Assembly (NCBI GenBank): GCA_001627335.1
Contig: LUPK01000014.1
Location: 1 to 64,000, forward strand
Reading direction: 5' to 3'
Length of the DNA stretch: 64,000 bases
Source of the DNA: Nocardioides sp. REDSEA-S33_B3
Lineage (GTDB): Bacteria > Actinomycetota > Actinomycetes > Propionibacteriales > Nocardioidaceae
Below, one piece after another: positions 1 through 8,499 of this stretch. How positions within the stretch are numbered: position 1 is the stretch's first letter; every line of letters starts with the position of its first letter. The translations under genes were made by a program, and so were the position numbers. The notes under the pieces are model-generated. The model searched no databases, had not been told where the DNA came from, and saw nothing but the letters and a program-made list of their open reading frames with translations.

Positions 1-1
1 A

Positions 2-442
2 CGCGGCGCGCGCTACGCGCTGGCCGCCGTGGCCGTCGCGCTGTTCGGTCTTCTGTCGATGCATGGTTGGGGATCTCACACCGGCGCCCACACCATGGGA
101 GCAACCCCCCCGAGCGCGAATATCGCGATCGCCGCGAGCGGCCCCATCAGTCATGACCACTCAGGGCCAGCGGCCAGTGATCCGGTCACCTCCGAACCGA
201 TCGTCGCGGGTCATCCAGCGAGAATGAGTTCCGAGGAGCCCGTCGGCGAGAACGGTGCAGGGCTTCTTGGCCTCTGCCTAGCCGTGCTGGCCGGCCTCCT
301 GCTGCTGGGGATCGCTCTGCTGCTCGCACGTCGGGGCGTCCGCATCCCCCGCACTCTGCTGCCAGCGTGGCAGCTTCCGCAGTTCATCGCGCGAGACCGT
401 GACCCGCCGAGCCTCCGCATGCTCTGTGTGATCCGCTGCTGA
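2..442 (+). CDS. DUF6153-like membrane protein, 5' end outside window
   Basis: The reading frame is open from base 2, so the true start lies left of the window; the first in-window start is a GTG at 29. A hydrophobic N-terminal stretch runs into 'LLSMHGWGSH', followed by a His/Ser/Pro-rich extracytoplasmic linker, a second transmembrane segment around residues 75-98 and a short tail ending in 'LCVIRC'. This layout (two membrane segments, MHG motif, Pro-Pro-hydrophobic-Arg tail) is that of the actinobacterial DUF6153 family, whose function is unknown. It precedes a DUF305 lipoprotein gene, and a 5'-truncated copy lies at 18986-19288. A role in copper handling is only inferred from context. Confidence 0.65.
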   Translation, partial: RGARYALAAVAVALFGLLSMHGWGSHTGAHTMGATPPSANIAIAASGPISHDHSGPAASDPVTSEPIVAGHPARMSSEEPVGENGAGLLGLCLAVLAGLLLLGIALLLARRGVRIPRTLLPAWQLPQFIARDRDPPSLRMLCVIRC

Positions 443-528
443 CAGGCGTCCGCCACGAGCGTCCGACCCGGGCGACTCGGGGCTTTCGCCTCTCCCCAGA
501 CACTGATCACACAGATGGAGAAACACTC

Positions 529-1095
529 ATGCGCAAATCGCTGATCACTGCCGTCGTGACAGCCTCGCTGTTCACCCTCGCCGCCTGCGGCAACGAGGAC
601 GACACTGGCACCGCTGGCGGGCACAACGAGGCCGACGTCACCTTCGCCCAGGAGATGATCCCCCACCACCAGCAGGCCATCGAGATGGCCGACCTCGCCG
701 AATCACGCGCTGAAAGCCAGGAGGTCAAGGACCTCGCCACCGACATCGAGGCAGCCCAAGGCCCCGAGATCGAAACTCTGACCGGCTGGCTGGAGTCATG
801 GGGCGAGGACGTCCCGGATGAGGGCATGTCGGGCATGGATCACGGCGACATGTCCTCCGACGACATGGGCGGAATGATGACCGCGGACGAGATGGCCGAC
901 CTCGACGCGGCCTCCGGCGCGGAGTTCGACCAGATTTTCCTCACAATGATGATCGAGCACCACGAGGGTGCGATCGAGATGGCCAAGACCGAGCAGTCCG
1001 AGGGCGAGTTCCCCGAGGCCCTCGACATGGCTAAGGAGATCGAGACGACCCAGGCGGAGGAGATCCAGACGATGCAGAACCTGCTGAAGTCCTGA
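529..1095 (+). CDS. DUF305 lipoprotein (copy A)
   Basis: This 188-residue protein has a lipoprotein signal: two basic residues, a hydrophobic core and the lipobox LAAC with Cys at about residue 20. The mature part carries two DUF305 repeats, each centred on a His-His pair ('MIPHHQQAIEMA' near 44 and 'MMIEHHEGAIEMA' near 140), joined by a Met/Asp/His-rich linker ('GMSGMDHGDM'). DUF305 is a ferritin-like helical family frequent in copper-resistance regions; metal binding by the His/Met/Glu residues is inferred. The start follows 'ATGGAGAAACACTC', and the same start is used in copy B at 19375, which differs at about 14 of 188 positions by eye. The next gene encodes the propeller lipoprotein. Confidence 0.9.
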   Translation: MRKSLITAVVTASLFTLAACGNEDDTGTAGGHNEADVTFAQEMIPHHQQAIEMADLAESRAESQEVKDLATDIEAAQGPEIETLTGWLESWGEDVPDEGMSGMDHGDMSSDDMGGMMTADEMADLDAASGAEFDQIFLTMMIEHHEGAIEMAKTEQSEGEFPEALDMAKEIETTQAEEIQTMQNLLKS

Positions 1096-1170
1096 TCTCG
1101 TCCCTGGTGCCGGGCAGAACGGAGCTAGTGCGCCTGCTCGGCACCCATCCTCACCTCGGAGCCCGCCCTC

Positions 1171-2010
1171 ATGTACCGACCCCACATCGCCCTCACAGGC
1201 ATCCTCCTCGGCGCCGCTCTCCTCTCGGGCGGCTGCGCCAAGGACACCCCAGCGACACCACCGCCCGCTGATGAGGACGCGAGTGTCGGCCACATCCACG
1301 GTCTCGGTGTCGATCCGGCCACCGACAGCCTCTACGTCGCCACCCACTTCGGCCTGTTCCACGTCGACCAGAGCGGCCAGCCGAGCCGCGTAGCAGACCG
1401 GTATCAGGACACGATGGCGTTCACCGTCGTCGGCCCTGGCCACTTCCTGGGAAGCGGCCACCCGGACCTCCGCGAGGACCTGCCCGCTCACCTCGGCCTG
1501 ATCGAGTCCACCGATGCCGGAGAGACCTGGACGGCCCTCGCCCTCCAGGGCGAGGCGGACTTCCACATCCTCGAACCCGCCGGCGACGCCCTCTACGCAT
1601 ACGACGCGACCTCTGGCCGTCTGCTGCGGAGCGAGGACCGGAAGAGCTTCGACGAGGTGTTCCGCGGTCCGCTGACCAGCGTCGCGGCGGCCGACGACAG
1701 CGTCCCGCTGATCGCGACCGACGGCAACGGCCAGCTCGTCAGTATCGACGCCATATCCGGGGAGACCCGTGAGCTCGGCGGTCCGACCATGATGTACCTC
1801 GACACCACTCCGGACGGGACCCTGGCCGGTGTCGACCCCGACGGCGTCGTTCGGGTCAGCACCGACACCGGTCGAGCCTGGCGCGAGGTCGGCTCGATCG
1901 ATGGCCAACCGGCCGCATTCACCATCAGCGCCCAGGGTTGGTACGTCGCGACCGAGACGGCCGTCTACCGGTCCACCGATGACGGCGACACATGGTCCCG
2001 CGTACTGTGA
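1171..2010 (+). CDS. F510_1955-type beta-propeller lipoprotein (copy A)
   Basis: This 279-residue exported lipoprotein has the lipobox 'LLSGGC' at about residue 22. The mature protein begins with a conserved 'GHIHGLGVDP' motif and continues with short repeats containing 'STDAGETW', 'STDTGRAWREV' and 'STDDGDTWSRVL', which are Asp-box/BNR-like turns of a beta-propeller. NCBI names such proteins the F510_1955 glycosylhydrolase family, but no glycosidase active site can be recognised here. It sits between DUF305 and DUF3152 genes, the same order as in the second copy at 20015. A more distant paralogue at 16747 heads the multicopper oxidase gene series, so an envelope role in copper resistance is inferred. 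Confidence 0.85.
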   Translation: MYRPHIALTGILLGAALLSGGCAKDTPATPPPADEDASVGHIHGLGVDPATDSLYVATHFGLFHVDQSGQPSRVADRYQDTMAFTVVGPGHFLGSGHPDLREDLPAHLGLIESTDAGETWTALALQGEADFHILEPAGDALYAYDATSGRLLRSEDRKSFDEVFRGPLTSVAAADDSVPLIATDGNGQLVSIDAISGETRELGGPTMMYLDTTPDGTLAGVDPDGVVRVSTDTGRAWREVGSIDGQPAAFTISAQGWYVATETAVYRSTDDGDTWSRVL

Positions 2011-2115
2011 CGATGCAGGGACGATGAGTAAGCGCAGAGCCACGCATCGACACTTGGGCTCACATCGCGCTCACATCGCGGGCCGCGTCGGCGTGCCACG
2101 AGAGGGCTCACCGGC

Positions 2116-2865
2116 TTGGCGGTGCTGGCAACCACCGCCGCCGTGGCTGGACCCGTCGCGTTCCTCATCCCCGGAGCAACGGACACCGGGGAGGCGGGCC
2201 GCCGCACTGCAGTTGCTGCCTCCCCTTCCGCGCCCTTCCCTGACCCGACTCTCAAAGGCGAGCGACCAGACGGTGAGGTCGCGGTCGGTCGAGATCGTGA
2301 CCCAGATCCCAAGCGGCCGCCCTCCCCCGCCACTCGCATCCCGGAGCGCGGCCCAGGCACGTTCGAAGTCGCCGCCGCATCATCGCTCGGGTCGCAGGCC
2401 GGGGTGACTTACCGGGTCGAGGTCGCGCAGGGCCTGCCCTTCAGCACCATGGATGTGGCGCGCTTGGTCGAAGTAACCCTGGCCGACCAGCGCGGCTGGG
2501 CGACGCGACACACGCTCGTCCGCGTCGAGGGTCACGCAGACCTCCGCATCATCCTGGCCACCCCCGAGACCGCCGACGACCTGTGTGCGCCGCTCGACAC
2601 GGACGGCCGGCTGTCGTGCCGCAACGGGGGCAACGTCGTTCTCAATGCCTGGCGGTGGCAGTTCGGCACAGACGGCTACGCCGGGGAGCTTGCGGCATAT
2701 CGCCGCTACGTCATCAACCACGAGACGGGCCACGCCTTGGGCTATCCCCACGTCGGCTGTCCCGGCCCGGGCGAGATCGCGCCGGTGATGCTGCAACAGA
2801 CCAAGGGCCTGGAGGGCTGCAAGCCGAACCCGTGGCCGTCGCGGGTAGATCTCCTCACCCACTGA
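2116..2865 (+). CDS. DUF3152 protein (copy A), 5' end disrupted
   Basis: The DUF3152 domain has a zinc-metalloprotease-like signature 'NHETGHALGYPH', an HExxH variant plus a third His, and the conserved 'GPGEIAPVMLQQ' segment. Four Cys in the last third may form disulfides. In copy B (20868) the protein starts at an ATG encoding 'MSRRKATHR'. Here the equivalent ATG at 2024 is out of frame, because the following stretch has a net 11-base difference (74 versus 63 bases to the shared GGCGTGCCACG). The domain frame therefore has no upstream ATG and begins only at a TTG (2116) or GTG (2122). The signal anchor may still be made from such a start, or the copy may be dying. Confidence 0.6.
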   Translation: MAVLATTAAVAGPVAFLIPGATDTGEAGRRTAVAASPSAPFPDPTLKGERPDGEVAVGRDRDPDPKRPPSPATRIPERGPGTFEVAAASSLGSQAGVTYRVEVAQGLPFSTMDVARLVEVTLADQRGWATRHTLVRVEGHADLRIILATPETADDLCAPLDTDGRLSCRNGGNVVLNAWRWQFGTDGYAGELAAYRRYVINHETGHALGYPHVGCPGPGEIAPVMLQQTKGLEGCKPNPWPSRVDLLTH

Positions 2866-3186
2866 CGCCACCGTGGATCGGTCGTGCACCCCGACGTGTG
2901 GTCCAGAGCGCCCACCGGCTTGCGTTGGACTCCCGTGCTCTCACGCATGGTGGCGGAGGCGAGGCAGATGGACGGGTTGAATCTGCGACCCCTTTGACGT
3001 TGAGCAGGCACTCAGCCCAGTCTTGCGTTTCGTCGCGGAAGTTCACGCTGACCTGCAGAAACACCGCCAGGGGAACGTGCGTGACCTTGCGCGGTGTAGC
3101 GCCTTTCGGCCAGGTTCTGCCGGGGTTTACGACTAGTAATGGACCACCACATTCGAGCTCGGTGCTCCTACCCCCGACTGTGGACC
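2866..3186. other. no recognisable gene
   Basis: These 321 bases lie between the end of the DUF3152 gene and a convergent chimeric gene. I see no protein with a recognisable domain, RNA or clear repeat. The right-hand part is outside the copy A/copy B duplication, so a junction is likely here. Confidence 0.5.
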
Positions 3187-3966
3187 CTAGGACTCAAAAT
3201 GCTGGCGCATCTGGGTGATCTCGGCCTGCTGATCGCTGATGATCTTCTCCGCCAGGGCCACGGCGTCCGGGTCCTCGCCGTCTTCGACCTCCACCTGGGC
3301 CATCTCGACGGCGCCCTGATGGTGCTCGATGATCATCTCGATGAACATCCGGTCCCAGCTGGCACCCGAGGCCGCCATCAGGTCGTTCATATCGTCCTCG
3401 TCCATCATGCCCGGCATCTCGCTGCTGGAACCGTGGCCCATGTCCCCATGGTCCATCCCGTCGGTCTCGTGGGAGGTCCCTTCCTCACCCCATACCTCGA
3501 GCCAGCCCTGGAGTGTGTTGATCTCGGGGTCGAGGGACGCATCGGGGAACGGCAGGCGAGCAGCATCGCCCGTACGCAGATCGGCCTCAACCCCCAGCTC
3601 GGAAGCGTGCTTCTTGGCGAGGGCGAGCATATCGGGGCTCAAGTCGACGCCCGTGACAGTTACCCCATTGTCGTCGTGCGCGAGGTTCCGTCCGGTACCG
3701 ATGGCGACCTCGGGCACTCGCCTGGGGGCTCGCGCGCCGATCCACTCGCGGCCGCCGCCGAACCAGGTCCTCTCGAAGAACGCGATCTGCTTGTCGTAGC
3801 CGCGCGCGGCCTTGTCCCAGACGCGGTGTTGCTTCGCTGTCGGCGCCCCCGCGCCATGGCAGTGGTTCCACTCACTGCCTCGTCCTTCCTGCGTGGGCCA
3901 CCCAGACAGCAGTGAGCGAGAACGAGCTGATTCAGGACGATAGGAGTCTTGTTCGAACTCGCTCAT
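3187..3966 (-). pseudogene. chimera: 5' part of a SAM methyltransferase joined to 3' part of a DUF305 gene
   Basis: One open frame joins two unrelated halves. The N-terminal half is a class I methyltransferase start: 'VWDKAARGYDKQ', motif I 'EVAIGTGRN', then 'GVDLSPDMLALAKKHA' and 'LPFPDASLD', where the domain stops halfway. The next residues, 'PEINTLQGWLEVWGEEG', match the middle of DUF305 (compare 'PEIETLTGWLESWGED' at 529-1095), and the protein ends as a normal DUF305 C-terminal repeat with 'IIEHHQGAVEMAQ'. The methyltransferase lacks its C-terminal half; the DUF305 part lacks its signal peptide and first His-His repeat. I read this as in-frame recombination debris. The ATG at 3966 is one of several possible starts. 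Confidence 0.75.
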
Positions 3967-4002
3967 TCGAGTCGACGCAGTCCTTGGCAACCAGCAGAGA
4001 AT

Positions 4003-4404
4003 TCACTGTGGTTCGTTGAGTGCCGCGAATGCCGCGCCTAAGCGCTGCTTTGCGTCGCTTGCGATCCTCCTGAGCGCTGGGTTGTCGGCGAGACCCATCA
4101 TTGCGTCGGGGTCGAAAGCCTCGACCAGCGTCGTGTCGTGGTCCAGCGCGCGCACCACCACGTTGCAGGGAAGCACCGCTGCGATGGAGGGCTCGGCCTG
4201 AATGGCTTCGTAGGCCAGCGGCGGCCGGCAGGCACCGAGGATGACTTGCGGGGCGACGTCGACGTCGAGCTTCTCCTTTAGGGAGGCCTTGAGGTCAATC
4301 TCGGTCAGCACTCCGAAACCCTGGTCGCCCAAGGCTTCGCGGACCGCCGCGACAGCGTCGTCGTAGGGCTGGTTGATCGTGGTGGTGATCGTGTAGTTGC
4401 TCAT
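4003..4404 (-). CDS. DUF302 domain protein
   Basis: This 133-residue soluble protein starts 'MSNYTITTTINQPYDDAV' and has the DUF302 pattern 'ALGDQGFGVLTEID', 'ILGACRPPLAYEAI' and 'LPCNVVVRA'. DUF302 proteins are small alpha/beta proteins of unknown function that often accompany copper or sulfur-stress genes. The Cys in 'GACRPP' and 'LPCNV' are conserved positions in many members. No signal peptide is evident, so it is probably cytoplasmic. Its start overlaps the stop of the upstream small membrane protein gene by four bases (ATGA), implying coupled translation. Confidence 0.85.
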   Translation of the reverse strand: MSNYTITTTINQPYDDAVAAVREALGDQGFGVLTEIDLKASLKEKLDVDVAPQVILGACRPPLAYEAIQAEPSIAAVLPCNVVVRALDHDTTLVEAFDPDAMMGLADNPALRRIASDAKQRLGAAFAALNEPQ

Positions 4405-4667
4405 GGGGCCTTCCTCGTCTGCTTTGCTCGGGTGCTGTCGGCACCGTCGTGCTCACGTGTGGGCTGCGTGATCTCGGGTCCGGACGTACCGTTGGTGCGC
4501 TGGGCTCGCGTCGCCCGCCGTGCCGGGCGCATCGTCCACCGGGCCAAGGCGACAAGGACCAGCAAGATCACGATCGCGATGATCCAGGACTTGTAACCGG
4601 CGATCCCGAGGCTGCCGCCAAGACCTCCGACGCCAAGTCGCACTAGTTGACTGCTCTGTTCCAACAT
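4401..4667 (-). CDS. small single-pass membrane protein
   Basis: This 88-residue protein has a Gly-rich N-terminus, one clear transmembrane segment ('WIIAIVILLVLVALARW', about residues 28-44) and a basic, polar cytoplasmic-looking tail. I do not recognise the family. It overlaps the DUF302 gene by four bases, so the two form a transcription unit. Small membrane proteins of this shape commonly accompany DUF302 and SHOCT genes in actinobacterial metal islands, but no function can be assigned. Confidence 0.6.
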   Translation of the reverse strand: MLEQSSQLVRLGVGGLGGSLGIAGYKSWIIAIVILLVLVALARWTMRPARRATRAQRTNGTSGPEITQPTREHDGADSTRAKQTRKAP

Positions 4668-4744
4668 ATTGACTCGGTTCTCCTCACTGCTGGTGTGACT
4701 TTCCCCCTGACCATGATCAGGTCAGGGGACCTCGGTCTTGACGA

Positions 4745-4990
4745 TCAAGGGTCAACGCGCGCCCGCACTGAGAGCGGACTTACGCCCGCCGTAGTCCCGC
4801 CAAGGTCTTGTCTACCAAGGCCCCCGCGACCTCCCGCTGTGCCGCGGAAGATCATCTGCCCGCGAGGAACACCCACGCGGGTGATGCCCGAACTGGTGTG
4901 GGTGGCGACCAGGCCCCAGAAGATCATCATCGCCGCGATCATGAAGACCCAGCCTGCCGCGCCCATGTCGTTGTCATACCAGCCCATCAT
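4745..4990 (-). pseudogene. SHOCT-type small membrane protein, 3' part replaced
   Basis: The start 'MMGWYDNDMGAAGWVFMIAAMMIFWGLV' (in two parts: residues 1-18 and 19-28) is the typical N-terminus of short SHOCT membrane proteins, compare the intact gene at 14709-14972. After the membrane segment the expected C-terminal SHOCT motif (compare 'DERYARGELTDEEY') is missing, and the frame continues into Gly/Arg-rich sequence until the stop. Upstream of the ATG at 4990 the minus strand reads GAGGAGTCGTTCACG, a plausible ribosome binding site. I therefore read it as a real gene that lost its 3' end next to transposase debris. Confidence 0.5.
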
Positions 4991-5280
4991 CGTGAACGAC
5001 TCCTCTGCTTGTCTCGAGCCTCCACCATGACTCGAGCGTGCCTCTGGTCTGTCGCGGTTGGGTGAAGGTTCGTTGAAGAAGCCCCGCAGGACTCGCTTCG
5101 TACGCATTCCCCAAGGTTCACGCCCGTCATTGTCTGGCTCGCCGTTGAACCCATGGCGTCGACGCGTACCGAGTCCGACGTGTTGGCCGCACTGTCGGAG
5201 CGGCCGAGGATTGTCTTCACCCCTGCCAGCTCATCGACCACGTCGGGGAACCCGCGTGGCTGGGCGATGATGCCTGCTCG

Positions 5281-5484
5281 AGGTTCGCATCGGGTGTCTA
5301 CTACACGGACCGCAAGGGCTTCGCGAAAGCGCTCAGACCGACCTTCTACACCGCCGCGGACGCGGCCGCCGCGCATGCCGAGTTCGACACCTTTCGTGAC
5401 TCGGTCTGGGGCATGAAGCATCCCCACGCGGTCGCGACCTGGCAAGCTGCGTGGGAACGGATCATCCCCCACCTGGCGTTCCCG
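5281..5484 (+). pseudogene. IS256/Mutator-family transposase remnant
   Basis: In the plus frame the translation reads 'SGVYYTDRKGFAKALRP', 'TFYTAADAAAAHAEFDTF' and 'ATWQAAWERIIPHLAFP'. This is the C-terminal region of IS256-like transposases (an A-W-x-x-A-W-x-x-x-I-P-x-x-A-F-P signature). The expected 'RRVIYTTNAIE' continuation and everything N-terminal are missing. It sits between a truncated SHOCT gene and the end of nuoN, and probably marks an old insertion that caused the local damage. Confidence 0.7.
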
Positions 5485-5579
5485 CGCGGGCTCCGGCGGG
5501 GACTCGACAGCCGGCGGCTGGGATCGACCCTCCCACCACTGCGCGTCGGCCGCCGTCGCGCCCACGTGCCAGATGAAAC

Positions 5580-6998
5580 TCAGACCGAGAGGACACTCCA
5601 GAGGGCGCCGGCTCCGATGCCGAGCGCGAGACTGAGAGCCGAGGTCACCATCGCCGTCGTCGCCGACCAAACACGAGGAACTAACGCTCCTGGCACGGTC
5701 CCCGCGTGGGGTTCCCCTCGGCCGTAGATGGGCGCGATCCACCGAAGGTAGTAGAAGAGACTGACCACGGTGTTGACGAACACCAGCACGGCCAGCCACG
5801 CAAGCCCGCCGTCCCAGGCGGCCGCAGTGGTGGTGAGCTTGCCGGCGAAGACGACCGTCGGCGGGGTGCCGACGAGGCCGAGCAGCGCCACCACGAGGGA
5901 TGCGCCGAGCCACGGCCGGGCTCGGCCCATGCCGCGGTAGGAGTCGAGGTCGCGCCGGTCGGGGAAGGCGGTCGTCACTGCGAATGCCGCGAGGTTGGTG
6001 ACGGTGTAGCCGGCGAGGTAGAGCAGCAGGGCGGGCAGGGCCAGGTCGCTGCGCCCGGCGACCGCGACCGGCACGAGCAGGTAGCCGACCTGGCTGACCG
6101 TGGACCAGCCGAGCAGGCGCCGGGGGTCGCTCTGCCAGTAGGCGGCGAAGTTGCCGAGCGTCATGCTGGCGACCGCGAGGACGGCGACCAGCAGCGGCCA
6201 GGCGAGGGTGTCGGGGAGCATGGCGATGAGTCGGTAAGCGGCGACCATCGCGCCGATCTTGGGCACGGTGGTGAGGAAGGCCGCGACCGCCCCGCCCGCA
6301 CCCTCGGCGGCATCGGGGACCCAGAAGTGCCCCGGGACGCCGCCGGCCTTGAACATCAAGCCACCCAGCACCGCCACGACGCTCGCCGCGACCACGCCCT
6401 GTGGCGCCTCGGCAAGTCGGTCGGTGAGGTCTGCGTACGACGTGGTCGCGGAGACTCCGTAGAGCAGCGTGACCCCGAGCAGCAGGAGGATGCCGAACAG
6501 GGCACCTAACAGGTAGGTCTTCATGGCCGCCTCGGCTCCGCGGGGCGTGCGCGCGATGCCGATCAGGCCGTAGAGCGGGATGCTCGCGAGCAGGAACCCG
6601 ACCACTACGACGAGCAGGTCGTCGGCGCCGGCGAGGACGAGCGTGCCGGTGGTCGAGAACAGGAAGAGTGCGTAGGTCTCGCTCTCCCGTGGCGAGCCGG
6701 CGATCTCGTCGGAGGCCAGCGCGAGGACGATCAGCGTCCCGAGGGCGGCGACGATCCGCGCCACTCCGGTGGCGGTGTCGACGGTGAAGGTGCCCTCCAT
6801 CGCCGGCTGGGCCGGGCCGGCGAGGTCGACCGCGGCCAGGATGGCGGCGGCGACCAGCGCGGCCGCGGCGATGACGCGGGTGACCCCCTGGCGGGTCCGC
6901 GGGAGGAAGGACCCGCTGACCAGGACCGCGAGCCCGCCGAGGAACAGCACGATCTCCGGCAGCAGCAGGAGCGGCCGCATGGCCATGTCGGAGCCCAC
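5580..6998 (-). CDS. nuoN: complex I-like subunit N (proton-pumping antiporter homologue)
   Basis: A 472-residue multi-pass membrane protein close to the usual NuoN length. The antiporter core is clear: 'LMFKAGGVPGHFWVPDA' carries the broken-helix Lys and His region, and 'LGWSTVSQVGYLLVPVAV' is the conserved helix-12 region. The transmembrane-5 Glu expected in pumping subunits is not evident: the equivalent stretch reads 'VVVGFLLASIPLYGLIG'. The likely start is the GTG at 6998 (ATG at 6986 possible), four bases after the nuoM stop. It is the last gene of the nuoA-hybrid-HJKLMN series, so it would form part of the membrane arm. The missing dehydrogenase subunits make NADH oxidation by this operon alone impossible. 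Confidence 0.9.
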   Translation of the reverse strand: MGSDMAMRPLLLLPEIVLFLGGLAVLVSGSFLPRTRQGVTRVIAAAALVAAAILAAVDLAGPAQPAMEGTFTVDTATGVARIVAALGTLIVLALASDEIAGSPRESETYALFLFSTTGTLVLAGADDLLVVVVGFLLASIPLYGLIGIARTPRGAEAAMKTYLLGALFGILLLLGVTLLYGVSATTSYADLTDRLAEAPQGVVAASVVAVLGGLMFKAGGVPGHFWVPDAAEGAGGAVAAFLTTVPKIGAMVAAYRLIAMLPDTLAWPLLVAVLAVASMTLGNFAAYWQSDPRRLLGWSTVSQVGYLLVPVAVAGRSDLALPALLLYLAGYTVTNLAAFAVTTAFPDRRDLDSYRGMGRARPWLGASLVVALLGLVGTPPTVVFAGKLTTTAAAWDGGLAWLAVLVFVNTVVSLFYYLRWIAPIYGRGEPHAGTVPGALVPRVWSATTAMVTSALSLALGIGAGALWSVLSV

Positions 6999-7002
6999 GG
7001 GC

Positions 7003-8499
7003 CTACCTTCCGACGAGCTCGACGGCGACCTCGGCCGCGGGCTCGATCACGGCGAGCAGTGGTCGGGGGAACACTCCGATGAGCAGGGAGAGCACCAGCA
7101 GCGGGCCGACCGACCAGACCTCGGCGGCGCGCAGGTCGGTGAAGCCGACCGAGCGGCCGCGGGTCTCGCCGGTGAAGATCCGCTGCAGCGCGCGGAGGAA
7201 CAGCGCCGCGGTGAGGAGGATGCCCACGAGCGCGATCGCCGTGACGGGGGCGGCGGCGATGCTGCCGGTGAAGATCTGGAACTCCGCGATGAAGCCGGAC
7301 AGCCCGGGAAGGCCCAGGGAGGCGAATGCGCCTACGGCGAAGAACGCGGCGAACCGGGGCGCGGGTCCGGCCAGGCCGCCGTAGGAGTCCATGTCGTAGG
7401 TCGCTGCCCGGTCCTGGAGGACGCTGGCGAGGAGGAACAGCGCACCGGTGATCAGGCCGTGGCTGACCATCTGCGTGACGGCACCGGTGACCGCGACGGA
7501 TCGGGCCTGCGTCGTGTCGTCGGCGACGAGCCCCGCGGCGCCGACGGCGAGGACGATGTAGCCCATGTGGTTCACCGACGTGTAGGCGACCATCCGCTTG
7601 AAGTTCGTCTGGGCCAGGGCCACCAGGGCGCCGTACACGACGGAGACGATGCCGACGACGATGATCACCCACGCCCAGTCCCGCCACGCCTCGGGCAGCA
7701 TCGGCATCGCGATCCGCACGAACCCGTAGGTGCCCATCTTCAGCAGCACGCCCGCCAGGACCGCCGAGCCGATCGCCGGCGCGTCCGTGTGGGCCGGCGG
7801 CAGCCAGGTGTGGAACGGCACGGTCGGGGTCTTCACCGCCAGTCCGATCAGGATCGCGGCCAGCACCAGCCCACCGGCCAGCGACGACCCGGCGAGCGGG
7901 GTCTGCTCGGCCAGCTCGACCATGTCGAAGGTGTGCGGGTCGGCGGCGATGTAGAGGCCGATGAACCCGACGAGCAGGGCCAGGGAGCCCAGGAACGTGT
8001 AGAGGAAGAACTTCATCGCCGACCGGGCGGCGTTGCCGTGCCCCCAGCCGGCGATCACGAAGTACATGCCGACGATCGAGAGGTCGAAGAAGACGAAGAA
8101 GAGGATCAGGTCGGCGGCGACGAACAGGCCCATGCTCATGCTCTGCAGGAAGAGGAACAGCGCCGCTTGGAGACGCGCGCGGTCGGTCTCGCGCAGCGCG
8201 AAGATCGCGCACGCGAGGAAGATGACCGCGGTCATTGCGATCAGCGGCAGGGAGAGCCCGTCGACGCCGAGGTGGTAGCTGCTGTTCACGCCGGGGATCC
8301 ACTCGGCCTGCTCCTCGAAGGCGAGTCGTCCGGCCGTGGGCGTCTCGTAGCGCAGCCACGCCGCGATCACGAGGGCGAGGTCGGCGGCTGCGACCGCGAC
8401 CCATGCCCACCGTGCGGCCGTGTCGCCGAGCCGCGGAAGCGCGAGCAGGGCCAGAGCGGCAGCCAGGGGCAGGAAGACGATCAGACTGAGCACGTTCAC
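7003..8499 (-). CDS. nuoM: complex I-like subunit M
   Basis: 498 residues, near the family norm. Recognisable motifs are 'GVDGLSLPLIAMTAVIF', 'VKTPTVPFHTWLPPAHTDAP' (the invariant Lys/His stretch), 'GVLLKMGTYGFVRIAMP' (helix-8 Lys) and 'FKRMVAYTSVNHMGYIVLAV'. In the transmembrane-5 motif the usual Glu is replaced by Asp ('LFFVFFDLSIVGMYFVIAG'), a conservative change. The start is the GTG at 8499, which overlaps the nuoL stop by four bases (GTGA); the longer frame upstream is only an antisense-like shadow across nuoL. It would form one of three antiporter-like modules of the membrane arm. Confidence 0.92.
   Translation of the reverse strand: MNVLSLIVFLPLAAALALLALPRLGDTAARWAWVAVAAADLALVIAAWLRYETPTAGRLAFEEQAEWIPGVNSSYHLGVDGLSLPLIAMTAVIFLACAIFALRETDRARLQAALFLFLQSMSMGLFVAADLILFFVFFDLSIVGMYFVIAGWGHGNAARSAMKFFLYTFLGSLALLVGFIGLYIAADPHTFDMVELAEQTPLAGSSLAGGLVLAAILIGLAVKTPTVPFHTWLPPAHTDAPAIGSAVLAGVLLKMGTYGFVRIAMPMLPEAWRDWAWVIIVVGIVSVVYGALVALAQTNFKRMVAYTSVNHMGYIVLAVGAAGLVADDTTQARSVAVTGAVTQMVSHGLITGALFLLASVLQDRAATYDMDSYGGLAGPAPRFAAFFAVGAFASLGLPGLSGFIAEFQIFTGSIAAAPVTAIALVGILLTAALFLRALQRIFTGETRGRSVGFTDLRAAEVWSVGPLLVLSLLIGVFPRPLLAVIEPAAEVAVELVGR

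Noticed and set aside
796..2043. 415-codon minus-strand frame opposite the DUF305 and propeller genes
   Set aside because: A shadow of high-GC codon bias; the plus-strand genes carry signal peptides, lipoboxes and family motifs.
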